NCBI GenBank assembly: GCA_001513145.1 | Contig: LFSP01000037.1 | Coordinates: forward strand, 82,390 to 146,389 | Reading direction: 5' to 3' | From: Clostridia bacterium DTU025 | GTDB taxonomy: Bacteria > Bacillota > DTU025 | DNA: 64,000 nucleotides | Part shown: piece by piece, positions 17,227 through 26,600 of the stretch | Layout: each line of letters begins with the position of its first letter | How positions within the stretch are numbered: the first letter of the stretch is position 1 | Position numbers and translations under genes: made by a program | Notes under the pieces: model-generated | Databases searched by the model: none | What the model was told of the DNA's origin: nothing | Seen by the model: the letters and a program-made list of their open reading frames with translations, nothing else

Positions 17227-18206
17227 TGGTGGCCGGCCTCCCGGAGCGCCTTTCTCACCTCAGCCATCACCGCGGCTTTGGCCTGCTCGAGACCTCCCCT
17301 GAACGTGAGGCCAGATGCCCGAACGTGCCCTCCACCGCCCAACGCCAGCGCTATCCTGGACACGTCCACGTCACGGTTGGACCTGAGCCCCACCCTGATC
17401 TCATCGGAGCCGATCTCCTTGTAAACCACGGCCACCTCCACACCCGCCACCGACCTTGCATATGAGATGAACCCCTCTGTCTCCGACTCAGTAAGGGAAT
17501 AGCGCCTCATGAGGTCAGCGGTGATGTCCATGGACGCCATCAGACCGGAGCAGTGGAATTCCATGCTGAGTATCGCCTCGGCCATGCCCGCAAGGGACTG
17601 GTACGACCTGGTGTCGTACACGCTCTGGCTTATCTGCCAGGGGCTTGCCCCCGCCTCGGTGAGGGCGGCGGCCACACGAAACGTGTAGGCCGTGGTGTTG
17701 GAGTACCTAAAGGAGCCGGTGTCGGTGATCACCCCCGCCAGCAGGCAAGTGGCCGTCTCCGGGCCCAGGGCGATGCCCATCCGCTCCAGAAGGCCGAACA
17801 CCATCTCCGAGGTGGATGCGGCTGCCACGTCCACCCAGTTGATGTCGGCGAAGCCTGTGTTGGTGGGATGGTGATCCACGTTCGCCATCAGGCCGCTTGC
17901 CTGCACCGCACCGGCGCAGCGGCCCACCCGGTCCAGGGAGCCGCAGTCCAGCACCACCGCAAGGGCGTGCTGCCCCGCCGCGGCCGCGCAGTCCCCCGCC
18001 ATGATCTCGTCGGCGCCTGGCAGGAACCTGAGGTTCGCCGGCACCTCGTCGGAGAGCACCGCAATGACCATCTTCCCGGCGCTCTCAAGGGCGTGCTTCA
18101 GGCCCAGCATCGAGCCGATGGCGTCGCCGTCCGGCTGCACGTGGGTTGTCACTATGATACTTGGAGACTGCTCAATGGCCTCGACCAGCCGCTGCGGAAC
18201 GTTCAT
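17214..18206 (-). CDS. nrnA: DHH-family nanoRNase / pAp phosphatase
   Basis: NrnA degrades short oligoribonucleotides to mononucleotides and dephosphorylates pAp. The 330-residue product has a DHH domain with IIVTTHVQPDGDAIGSMLGL and the signature VDHHPTNTGFADINWVD, then GVITDTGSFRYSNTT. A C-terminal DHHA1 domain (about 240-325) ends in GGGGHVRASGLTFRGGLEQA, where GGGGH is the DHHA1 nucleotide-binding motif. The ATG at 18206 overlaps the rbfA stop by one base (TGATG). The rbfA-nrnA-truB order is common in Firmicutes. Confidence 0.95.
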   Translation of the reverse strand: MNVPQRLVEAIEQSPSIIVTTHVQPDGDAIGSMLGLKHALESAGKMVIAVLSDEVPANLRFLPGADEIMAGDCAAAAGQHALAVVLDCGSLDRVGRCAGAVQASGLMANVDHHPTNTGFADINWVDVAAASTSEMVFGLLERMGIALGPETATCLLAGVITDTGSFRYSNTTAYTFRVAAALTEAGASPWQISQSVYDTRSYQSLAGMAEAILSMEFHCSGLMASMDITADLMRRYSLTESETEGFISYARSVAGVEVAVVYKEIGSDEIRVGLRSNRDVDVSRIALALGGGGHVRASGLTFRGGLEQAKAAVMAEVRKALREAGHQWTD

Positions 18207-18556
18207 CAGCGGTCCTCCTGCTTGATCCTGGACAGCACTTCCATGATACGCGCCCCGTGTTCCAGGGAGGTGTCGTGCACAAAATGGATCTCAGGCGTGA
18301 GCCTCAGCTGGATCCTCCTGCCTATCTCAGACCGGATGTAGCCCTTGGCGCTCTCCAGGGCGCGCATGGTCTTGGCCTTCGCCTCTTCGTCACCGAGGAT
18401 GCTCACGTAGACCTTCACGTGCTGCATGTCACCGCTGACCTCGACGTCCACCACTGTGGCGAACCCGAGCCTGGGATCCTTCAGGTCTTTCTGGAGTATG
18501 CTTGATATCTCCTCACGCATCGTGGCCCTTACCCTGTCGAGCCTGCGGTTGGCCAT
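18206..18556 (-). CDS. rbfA: Ribosome-binding factor A
   Basis: RbfA is a small KH-type factor that helps mature the 5' end of 16S rRNA and the 30S subunit. The 116-residue product begins MANRRLDRVRATMREEISSI and contains KDLKDPRLGFATVVDVEVS, DMQHVKVYVSILGDEE and the C-terminal PEIHFVHDTSLEHGARIMEV, all typical. Its stop overlaps the nrnA start. It follows infB after a 139-base gap where many Firmicutes have ylxP; none is present. Confidence 0.96.
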   Translation of the reverse strand: MANRRLDRVRATMREEISSILQKDLKDPRLGFATVVDVEVSGDMQHVKVYVSILGDEEAKAKTMRALESAKGYIRSEIGRRIQLRLTPEIHFVHDTSLEHGARIMEVLSRIKQEDR

Positions 18557-18668
18557 TGAACCACACCTCCATCAGGCAGTACATGTGTAAGTAGCTGCGC
18601 CAAGGCAGCGCGGGGAGCCGTTCGACGATGAAACGACTCCCGCCTGCATACAGGTGCGTGCTCACGGG

Positions 18669-18690
18669 CTCCCTGAAGGCCTTCAGGGAG
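18669..18690. repeat. Perfect 22-bp palindrome after infB
   Basis: CTCCCTGAAGG and CCTTCAGGGAG make an uninterrupted 22-base palindrome starting 5 bases beyond the infB stop. As RNA it would form a hairpin, but no U-run follows on the minus strand. It may protect the infB 3' end or bind a dimeric protein. A second imperfect hairpin with GGGAG/CTCCC ends lies at about 18616-18644. Confidence 0.5.
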
Positions 18691-18695
18691 ACTCG

Positions 18696-21488
18696 TTACA
18701 GCTGGCGCCTTACTTCTTCCTTGCCGTATGCCTCAATGACGTCGCCCACGCGCACGTCGTTCCAGCCTTCGATGCCGATCCCGCACTCGAACCCGGCCGC
18801 CACCTCGCGCACGTCGTCTTTGAACCGCTTGAGCGACGCCAGCTTACCCTCATGCACCACGACCCCGTCGCGGAGCACTCTCACCCTGGCCGTCCTGGCT
18901 ATCCTGCCGTCGGTCACGTATGACCCTGCGACCATGCCCGCCTTGGGCACCTTGAACGTGGCCCTGACCTCGGCATGGCCCGTCACGACCTCGCGGAACT
19001 CAGGCTCCAGGAGGCCAACCATGGCCTTCTTCACGTCGTCGATGACGTCGTAGATCACTCGATAGAGCCTCACGTCGACGCCCTCGATCTCGGCCGTGGC
19101 GGCTCCCGCCGCGTCGGGCCTGACGTTGAACCCGATGACCACCGCGTTGGACGCGGAGGCCAGCATCACGTCTGATTCACTTACGGCCCCAACGCCGGAG
19201 TGGATCACGTCCACCTTCACCTCATCGGTGGAGAGTTGCTCCACAGCCTGCCTCAACGCCTCGGCGGAACCCTGCACGTCCGCCTTGATGATGAGCCTGA
19301 GCTCCTTGACCCCCTCCTTGATCTGGGAGAACAGGTCCTCAAGGCTCATCTTCCTGGTGGTCTCGGCCATCTCGGCTGCGCGCTTGCGGTCAGCCCGGCG
19401 CTCGGCAACCAGCTTGGCCTCGCGTTCGTCGGTGACCACTTGGAACACGTCGCCTGCCTCCGGCACGGCGCCAAGGCCCAAGACCTCCACGGGCATGGAC
19501 GGGGTGGCCTCCTCGATGGGCTCGCCCCTGTAGTTGGCCATGGCCCTGACCCTTCCGAAGATCTCGCCCACCAGGAAGCTGTCGCCTATCCTGAGGGTGC
19601 CCTTATTGATCAGGACCGTGGCGACGGGCCCCCTGCCCCTATCCAGCTTGGCCTCGATGACCGTACCCATGGCGGGCCTGTTGGGGTTGGCCTTAAGGTC
19701 CCGCATGTCGGCAACGAGCAGGATCATCTCCAGAAGGTCGTTGATGCCCATCTTCTGGACGGCCGAGACTTCCACCATCACGGTGTCGCCGCCCCACTCC
19801 TCCGGCACCAGGCCCTGTTCGGACAGCTCCCGTTTGACCCTGTCGGGCTGCGCCGTCGGCTTGTCTATCTTGTTGATTGCCACCACTATCGGAACCTTCG
19901 CGTCCTTGGCGTGGTTGATGGCCTCCCTGGTCTGGGGCATAACCCCGTCATCCGCCGCCACCACCAGAACCGCCACATCGGTGACCTGTGCGCCGCGGGC
20001 TCTCATGGCTGTGAAGGCCTCGTGGCCAGGAGTGTCAAGGAACGTGATTTTCCTGCCGTTCAGCTCCACCTGGTACGCGCCTATGTGCTGCGTGATCCCG
20101 CCGGCTTCCGTGGCAGTGACGTTCGTCTGCCTGATGGCATCAAGAAGCGACGTCTTGCCGTGGTCCACGTGGCCCATGATGGTCACCACAGGGGGCCTCG
20201 GAAGCAGGCTCTCCGGCGGATCCTCGACGTCGGCGATGGCCACCTCGCGCTCCTCACGCTCCGATCTGAGCTCGGCCTCGAACCCCATCTCCGTGGCGAG
20301 GATCTGTGCCACGTCGCCGTCGATCTCGCTGTTGATGCTGGCCATCACGCCCAGTCTAATGAGCTTGCCCATGACCTCGTTCACCGGCAGTCCCAGCTTG
20401 TTGGCGAGCTCCCGCACGGTGAGGGATGCCTCGATCTCCACCTTGCGCACCTTCTGCTGGCGTTCGCGCTTGCGGGTGGTGCGCCTGATCTCGATGTCGT
20501 CGACGGAGTCGAGGTCGCCCACCTTCACGCGGCGCTCGATCAGCTTGGCATCGCCAAGCGGCGCCGACGTGGGAGCCTTCTTTCTCCCGCGCTTACTGGC
20601 CTTGCGCTCGCCCCTGCCACCGTCCAGATCGTCATCGCCGCGACCATAGCGTTTGTCGCGGGTCCATCCGGGTTTCCCCCTTCCGGCCACGCCCTTGGGG
20701 GCGCTGCCCGCGGTCGTCGCAGTCGAAGGCTTAGGCGGGATCGCCGCAGGCCCTCTCGTCGCCTGGCGCTGCGCTGGCCCTGCGCCCTGCGCCCCGGCGG
20801 GGCGCGGTGGGAACTGGCCGCGCTCCGGCCTGCCCCCTACGGGCCTGTCTGGCCTGCCGGCGGGATACCCGCCTGCATGAGGCGTGACAGCCCCCGGCGC
20901 CGCGCCGCCCGGCCTCGCAGGCGCCTGAGCGCTGCGCTGCCCGGGCTGGCCATACCTTGGAGGCATCCCCTGGGAACGAGGCCTCGCCCGCGATGGTATG
21001 AAAGGATACGACGGATCCAGAGGCTGGCTCGGCTGCGCCTGCCTGGGGCCCTGCTGGCCCGCCTGTGGACGACTTATCGATGATTGCCGCGCCCTGTCAT
21101 CATGGCGCTGGGGTGCTCCTGCAGGATGTCCGGCAGCAGGCCTCTGCGGGGGCCTCTGTTGCGGAGCGGGCGGCTGTGGACGAGCCTGCTGACGCACGGT
21201 AGGCTCAGCCTGTGCGGGCCTTGCCTGCGTTGAGGCAGGCTGCTGGGCGCTGGGCGCGCGACCTGCCGCCTGCCGGTCCCCCGATGCGGCCGGCTGCGCC
21301 TGGTCCTTGCCTGGCTGCGCTCCACGCGCTTCGGGACCGTACTTCCTCATCACGTAACGAGCCGCGTTCTCGTCGATCGCGCTCATGTGGTTCTTGGCCT
21401 TCACTCCCAAGTCGTTCAGGAGCGCGACCAGATCCTTGCTTGGCATGTTAAGCTCTTTTGCCAGCTCAAACACTCTCACTTTTGCCAT
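18696..21488 (-). CDS. infB: Translation initiation factor IF-2
   Basis: IF-2 is the GTPase that brings initiator tRNA to the 30S subunit and promotes subunit joining. The 930-residue product has an N-terminal IF2N domain ([20 protein letters not shown]), a long Pro/Gln/Arg-rich linker (about 55-310), a second IF2N-like domain ([20 protein letters not shown]), the G domain ([19 protein letters not shown], then [15 protein letters not shown]) and the C-terminal barrels. The start is an ATG at 21488. ylxQ, usually between ylxR and infB, is absent from the 101-base gap. Confidence 0.98.
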   Translation of the reverse strand: MAKVRVFELAKELNMPSKDLVALLNDLGVKAKNHMSAIDENAARYVMRKYGPEARGAQPGKDQAQPAASGDRQAAGRAPSAQQPASTQARPAQAEPTVRQQARPQPPAPQQRPPQRPAAGHPAGAPQRHDDRARQSSISRPQAGQQGPRQAQPSQPLDPSYPFIPSRARPRSQGMPPRYGQPGQRSAQAPARPGGAAPGAVTPHAGGYPAGRPDRPVGGRPERGQFPPRPAGAQGAGPAQRQATRGPAAIPPKPSTATTAGSAPKGVAGRGKPGWTRDKRYGRGDDDLDGGRGERKASKRGRKKAPTSAPLGDAKLIERRVKVGDLDSVDDIEIRRTTRKRERQQKVRKVEIEASLTVRELANKLGLPVNEVMGKLIRLGVMASINSEIDGDVAQILATEMGFEAELRSEREEREVAIADVEDPPESLLPRPPVVTIMGHVDHGKTSLLDAIRQTNVTATEAGGITQHIGAYQVELNGRKITFLDTPGHEAFTAMRARGAQVTDVAVLVVAADDGVMPQTREAINHAKDAKVPIVVAINKIDKPTAQPDRVKRELSEQGLVPEEWGGDTVMVEVSAVQKMGINDLLEMILLVADMRDLKANPNRPAMGTVIEAKLDRGRGPVATVLINKGTLRIGDSFLVGEIFGRVRAMANYRGEPIEEATPSMPVEVLGLGAVPEAGDVFQVVTDEREAKLVAERRADRKRAAEMAETTRKMSLEDLFSQIKEGVKELRLIIKADVQGSAEALRQAVEQLSTDEVKVDVIHSGVGAVSESDVMLASASNAVVIGFNVRPDAAGAATAEIEGVDVRLYRVIYDVIDDVKKAMVGLLEPEFREVVTGHAEVRATFKVPKAGMVAGSYVTDGRIARTARVRVLRDGVVVHEGKLASLKRFKDDVREVAAGFECGIGIEGWNDVRVGDVIEAYGKEEVRRQL

Positions 21489-21589
21489 AGTGTGTCACCC
21501 CCGTGGCCTGCATAGAGCTGCACTGCACTTCGGCGCTTCTCCAAAGGCAGGCAGCTGACATGGGCTATGCAGCGCTGCAGAAGCACCTA

Positions 21590-21865
21590 CTATCGCGTGG
21601 TCTCGCTCAAAGCGGCCTCCAAATCTTTGATAATGCTCTCAGGCACTTCGACTTCAAGCGCGCGCGCGAGCCTGCCGCCTTTGATGGCCCTGGCCAGGCA
21701 TTCGCTGCTCTTGCACACGTAAGCGCCCCTTCCAGACTTCTTTCCGGTGGCATCCAGCACGACCTGGCCGTCGGGAGTGCGCACGACTCGCATGAACTGG
21801 CGCTTGTCGCCAACCGTGCCGCATCCGACGCAGGTGCGCTGAGGCACTTTCCTGACCTTAGGCAT
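21590..21865 (-). CDS. ylxR: YlxR (DUF448) RNA-binding protein
   Basis: YlxR is a small nucleic-acid-binding protein encoded between nusA and infB; in some species it has been linked to RNase P or transcription regulation. The 91-residue product has the hallmark RTCVGCGTVGDKRQFMRVVR and GRGAYVCKSSECLARAI, with a C-x-x-C pair. The start at 21865 lies 12 bases after nusA. A longer alternative frame covers the same region but lacks family resemblance. Confidence 0.93.
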   Translation of the reverse strand: MPKVRKVPQRTCVGCGTVGDKRQFMRVVRTPDGQVVLDATGKKSGRGAYVCKSSECLARAIKGGRLARALEVEVPESIIKDLEAALSETTR

Positions 21866-21877
21866 GTCGACGCACCT

Positions 21878-22957
21878 CTAGAAGTCGATCTCGAACCGGG
21901 GTATGGCCCCCAGTCCGACCTGGGATTCGCTCTTGATGTCGATCTTCCACCCCGTGATCTTGGCAGCAAGGCGGGCGTTTTGTCCCTCGCGTCCGATGGC
22001 CAGCGACAGCTGGTAGTCTGGCACCACCACCAGCGCGATCTTGCTCAGGAAATCCGGCCTCACCTCTACCACCCTGGCGGGGCTCAGCGCGTTGGATATG
22101 AACGTCGCGTAGTCCTCGCTCCACGGTATGACGTCGATCTTCTCGCCTGCCAGCTCGCTGACGATGGCCTGTATGCGTGCGCCCCTGGGCCCCACGCACG
22201 ACCCCACAGGGTCCACGTTGGGGTCGTGGGCCACCACAGCCACCTTCGACCTGGCCCCAGCTTCCCTCGCGATGGCCTTTATCTCCACTACGCCTTCGGC
22301 TATCTCCGGAACCTCCAGTTCCAGCAGGCGCTTGAGCAGCCCCGGATGGGTGCGGGACACCAGCACCATCGGGCCTCTCGTGGTCTTCCTTACCTCTATA
22401 ACGTACAGTTTCAGGCGCTGGCCGGTGACATAATTGTCCACCGCCATCTGCTCCTGCGGAGGGAGCGTCGCCTCCGTCTTGCCCAGGTCTATGATGACGT
22501 TCCTCTGCTCGACCCTGCTGACGGTGCCGGTGACGACATCCCCTTCCCTGCTGGAGAACTGCTCGTAGAGCATGCCCCTCTCGGCCTCTCGGATCCTCTG
22601 TACCACCACTTGCTTCGCCGCTTGGGCGGCGATGCGGCCGAACTCCTTGGGAGTCACCTCGGTCTCCACCACGTCTCCCGGTGCGTACATGGGATCCAGC
22701 TGCCTGGCCTCCTCAACGGAGATCTCGGCCTTGGGGTCGGCCACCTCCTCCACCACGGTGCGCCTGTTCATCACCAACACCTTGCCGGTATCGGGATCGA
22801 TCCCCACCCGTACGTTCTGGGCAGAACCATAGTGCCTCTTGAACGCCTGAACCAGAGCGGCCTCAATGGCTTCAAGAAGGACCTCTTTGCTTATGCCGCG
22901 CTCCCTCTGAAGGTCGTCGAGGGCACGCACTATCTCCAGTCCATCGTTAGGATTCAT
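21878..22957 (-). CDS. nusA: Transcription termination/antitermination factor NusA
   Basis: NusA binds RNA polymerase and affects pausing, termination and antitermination. The 359-residue product has the N-terminal polymerase-binding domain (about 1-125), an S1 domain (VTGTVSRVEQRNVIIDLGKT, about 135-200), and two KH domains (DPVGSCVGPRGARIQAIVSE and VVPDYQLSLAIGREGQNARL). There is no acidic C-terminal extension, as usual for Firmicutes. I place the start at ATG 22957, with GAGGAGG 9 bases upstream inside the end of rimP; a TTG two codons earlier is too close to that site. The 11-base overlap with rimP implies coupling. Confidence 0.97.
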   Translation of the reverse strand: MNPNDGLEIVRALDDLQRERGISKEVLLEAIEAALVQAFKRHYGSAQNVRVGIDPDTGKVLVMNRRTVVEEVADPKAEISVEEARQLDPMYAPGDVVETEVTPKEFGRIAAQAAKQVVVQRIREAERGMLYEQFSSREGDVVTGTVSRVEQRNVIIDLGKTEATLPPQEQMAVDNYVTGQRLKLYVIEVRKTTRGPMVLVSRTHPGLLKRLLELEVPEIAEGVVEIKAIAREAGARSKVAVVAHDPNVDPVGSCVGPRGARIQAIVSELAGEKIDVIPWSEDYATFISNALSPARVVEVRPDFLSKIALVVVPDYQLSLAIGREGQNARLAAKITGWKIDIKSESQVGLGAIPRFEIDF

Positions 22958-23429
22958 CGTCAAGAACCTCCTCGACGGGCACCGCCAGCCTGGCGTGGGC
23001 TATCTTCGACATCGGGATGCTGTACTGGGTGCCGTCGACCTCAATCTTCACGTTTTCGCCATCAACCCCCAGAAGACGCCCCTCAAACCGCCTTCTTCCC
23101 CGGAATTCCGAGAACGTGCTCACCAGAGCCCATCTTCCTGCAAAGTCCCTAAACTCCTGAAGGCTCTTCAGGGGTTTCTCGCCAGACGATGACACCTCCA
23201 GTATGTAGCTCTGCGGGATGAAGTCCTCCTCGTCCAGCACCGCGCCGACGACCTCCGAAAGGTCGGCGCAGTCGTCGATGGCCACGCCCCCTGCCTTGTC
23301 GATGTAGATCCTCAGGTACCAATGGCCCGAATCCTGCACGAACTCGGTGTCCACCACTTTCAGGCCCAGCGAGCTGGCCGAGGAGCGGGCGATCTCACTG
23401 GCTCTGGCCTCAATACGGCGACGATCCAT
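22947..23429 (-). CDS. rimP: Ribosome maturation factor RimP
   Basis: RimP helps 30S subunit assembly at an early step. The 160-residue product has the N-terminal alpha/beta domain (SSLGLKVVDTEFVQDSGHWY, LRIYIDKAGGVAIDDCADLS) and the SH3-like C-terminal domain (RWALVSTFSEFRGRRRFEGR). The signature YILEVSSSGEKPLKSLQEFR corresponds to the family's LEVSSPGxxRPL motif. The ATG at 23429 has TAGGAGGGC upstream. It is the first gene of the nusA-infB operon, preceded by a promoter and two hairpins (see 23459-23596). Confidence 0.96.
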   Translation of the reverse strand: MDRRRIEARASEIARSSASSLGLKVVDTEFVQDSGHWYLRIYIDKAGGVAIDDCADLSEVVGAVLDEEDFIPQSYILEVSSSGEKPLKSLQEFRDFAGRWALVSTFSEFRGRRRFEGRLLGVDGENVKIEVDGTQYSIPMSKIAHARLAVPVEEVLDDES

Positions 23430-23458
23430 TGGGCTCAGCCCTCCTAACTACTGAAAGA

Positions 23459-23476
23459 GCAGGGCTTTGGCCCTGC
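23459..23476 (-). terminator. Terminator-like hairpin just upstream of rimP
   Basis: GCAGGGC and GCCCTGC make a 7-bp stem with a 4-base loop. On the minus strand it is followed by TCTTTC, then the rimP ribosome site. It lies between the candidate rimP promoter (23567-23596) and the gene, so it could be an attenuator. Confidence 0.6.
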
Positions 23477-23495
23477 GATGGTCAAACATGACGAA

Positions 23496-23515
23496 AGAGT
23501 GGGCAAACCCACTCT
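23496..23515 (-). terminator. Intrinsic terminator or attenuator between polC and rimP
   Basis: AGAGTGGG and CCCACTCT form a perfect 8-bp stem with a 4-base loop, followed on the minus strand by TTCGTCATGTTT. It is about 100 bases past the polC stop. It could end the rpsB-polC transcript or attenuate the rimP operon. Confidence 0.65.
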
Positions 23516-23566
23516 CCCAACCAACAGCTGGAACCAGCGCCTTCGCATGCATTCCTCGCACAACCT

Positions 23567-23596
23567 AATATACCACATGCCGCGTTTGCGGCGCAA
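23567..23596 (-). promoter_or_regulatory. Candidate promoter of the rimP-nusA-infB operon
   Basis: On the minus strand TTGCGC (-35) and TATATT (-10) are separated by 18 bases, within the 189-base polC-rimP gap. Transcription would start near 23560, giving a leader of about 130 bases that contains both hairpins described at 23496 and 23459. Confidence 0.5.
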
Positions 23597-23618
23597 TAGG
23601 CAGCTCAGGCTATGACGC

Positions 23619-26600
23619 TCAGAACAGCGACAGCTGATCAGTGTCGGGAAGGTCGCCGATGGCTCCCATCTCCGCTAGGGCGTCCACCTGCGAACGGGTG
23701 AGCCGAGTCCTATCCCGTAGATCCTGTTTCGAGGTGAACGCCCTCTCCTGCCTGGCCTCCACGACGCTCTCCGCCGCGGCGACTCCCAGACCCGGCACCG
23801 CCGCAAGGGGGGTGCGGATCGCAGGCCCCTCGACGGCGAAGGCTCTCGCCTCGGACCGGACTATGTCGACTGGAAGGATCCCTATCCCCCTGAGTACTGC
23901 CTCCGCAGCTACCTCGTATATGGTGGCGAGCTCCCTGTCTCTCGCGGAGGCGTCAGGCTTCTCGTCTGCGGACTGGCTTGCCGCCAGGAGTTCCTGAGCA
24001 GACATGAACGCAATGCGCGGGTCGAAGTCGGACGCGCGGATGCTGAAGTACACGGCGTAGAACTGCACAGGGTGGTGCACCTTGTAATACGCTATCCGGA
24101 AGGCCATCATGACGTACGCCGCCGCGTGCGCCTTCGGGAACATGTACTTTATCTTGTTGCACGAGTCCAGGTACCATTCTGGAACCGCGTGCTCCCGCAT
24201 GAGGCGGGCGTCGTCCTCGGTGAGGCCCTTGCCCTTCCTCACGCGCTCCATGATCCTGAAGGCATCGCTGGGCGCCAGACCCCAGCCTATCAGCGCGTTC
24301 ATTATGTCGTCGCGGCACGCGATGACCTGCCCCAACCTGGCCTTTCCGGACCTTATGAGGTCCTGGGCGTTGTTCAGCCACACGTCCGTGCCGTGCGACA
24401 GCCCGCTTATCCTGATGAGCTCGCCAAAGGTTGTAGGCCTGGTCTCCTCCAGCATCCCCCGTACGAACCTGGTGCCGAACTCCGGAATGCCCACCGTGCC
24501 CACGGTGAATCCCGAAGACGTGTCCAACCCCAGCGACTCTGGCCCGGAGAACAGCGCCATAGTGGCTGGGTCATCCATGGGGATGTTCTTCGACGGCAGC
24601 CCCGTCAGGTCCTCAAGCATCTTGATGGCCGTGGGGTCATCGTGGCCCAGAAGGTCCAGCTTGAGCAGACAATCGTGGATGGTCCTGTACTCGAAATGCG
24701 TCGTGACCACGTCGGAGCCTTTGTCGTTGGCCGGGCGCTGTATAGGCGTGAACTCGTGCACGTCCCTGCCCTTCGGCACGATCATCAGCCCGCCGGGGTG
24801 CTGGCCGGTGGTGCGCTTCACCCCTGAGCAGCCGCGGGCCAGCCTAAGCTGCTCGGCATGGCGGAGCGTCAGACCCCTCTTCTCAGCGTACAACTTCACG
24901 TATCCGAAGGCCGTCTTCTCAGCGATGGTGGCGATGGTGCCCGCCCTGAACACGTGGTCGGCGCCGAACAGCTCCTCCGCGTACTTGTGTATGGTCGACT
25001 GGTACTCCCCTGAGAAGTTCAGGTCGATGTCGGGCACCTTGTCACCGTCGAACCCCATGAAAGTCTCGAAGGGGATGCTCTGCCCGTCCTTCACCATGTC
25101 CGCGCCGCAGTCGGGGCATGCGGCATCAGGAAGGTCGTAACCCGACTCCACAGCGATCCCGTGGTCGAACAGACTGAACCTGCACTTCGGGCAGCGATAG
25201 TGCGGCGGCAGCGGGTTCACCTCGGTGATGCCGCACATGGTGGCCACCAGCGACGATCCAACCGATCCCCTGGAGCCCACCGGGTACCCGTCTGATACCG
25301 ACTTGTGCACCAGTCTGGCAGCGATGTCGTAGTTCACCGCGTAACCATTGCCGATTATGGCCTCAAGCTCTTTCTCCAGCCTGGCCCTGACCACTTCCGG
25401 CAGCGGATCGCCGTATAGCTCACGCGCCCTGGCGTAAGCGTTGCTCCTGACGGCCTCCTCGGCCCCGTCGATCCTGGGGATAGCAAGCTCCTTCGGAACC
25501 GGGCAGAGCTGCTCAACCATGTCGCACACCCTGAGCGGGTTCACCAGCACCACCTCATTGCACGCCTCCTCGCCCAGGAAGGCGAACTCCTCCATCATCT
25601 CATCGGTGGTGCGGAAGTAGAGAGGCGCCTGCTTATCCGCGTCGACGTAGTCCTGCTTGGCCATGAGGATACGCCTGTACACCTCATCGGCAGGGTCAAG
25701 GAAGTGCACGTCCCCGGTGGCCACCACCGGGATGCCTAGCTGAGAGCCGATTCGGTATATTCTGGCGATGATTCTCTCTATGTCCTGAAGACTGCCCAGC
25801 TTACCGCTGCGCACCAGGAACTCGTCGTTTCTCGGAGGCATGATCTCCAGGTAGTCATAGAAAGACGCGATCCTGGAAAGCTCGGCGTCGTCGGCGCCCT
25901 GCAGCACGGCCCTGTAAACCTCGCCTGCGGCGCACGCCGAACCGATGAGCAGGTGCTGCCTGGCGGCAACCAGTTCGCTGCGGAGGATCCTAGGGTGCCT
26001 GTAGAAATGGTTCAGGTGCGACCAGGAGACAAGCCTATAGAGCGCCTGCAGGCCCTCACGGTTCATGGCCAGGATCGTCACGTGGTACGTGGGCGCGTCG
26101 TCGACGGCCGAGTCGGCTAGGTATCCCTCAATGCCGTACACGACCTTCACGCCATGCTTCTTACCTGCGGAGTACGCCTCCGGGAAGGACTGCACCACGC
26201 CGTGATCCGTGATGGCTATGGCAGGATGGCCCCACAGGGCCGCCCTCCTCACCGCCGCCTCCACGTCGCACACCGAGTCCATGGCGCTCATCTTGGTATG
26301 AAGGTGCAGCTCCACACGCTTCACCGGGGCGTTGTCGGCCCTCTGTGGGGGCGAGTACGGCACCACGTCCTGCACCGAGAGGACCGGCTCCCGAGCGTAC
26401 TGGTCGTACTGCATATCGCCGCGTATCGCCACCCATGTTCCGTCCTTGAGGTCAAGGAGCGGATCGTCGGGGTCGCAGAAGCACTTGCACGCCACCGAGT
26501 CGGTGCGGTCTGTGATGTTGAAGGTGAGGATGGTGCAGCCTGACTTGGTGGAGCGCCGCTCCACCCCAAACACCTCGCCTGCGCACACCACCTTGCGGTC

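Noticed and set aside
21607-21969. Longer alternative frame over ylxR
   Set aside because: It is out of frame with the recognisable YlxR sequence and would overlap the nusA 3' end heavily.
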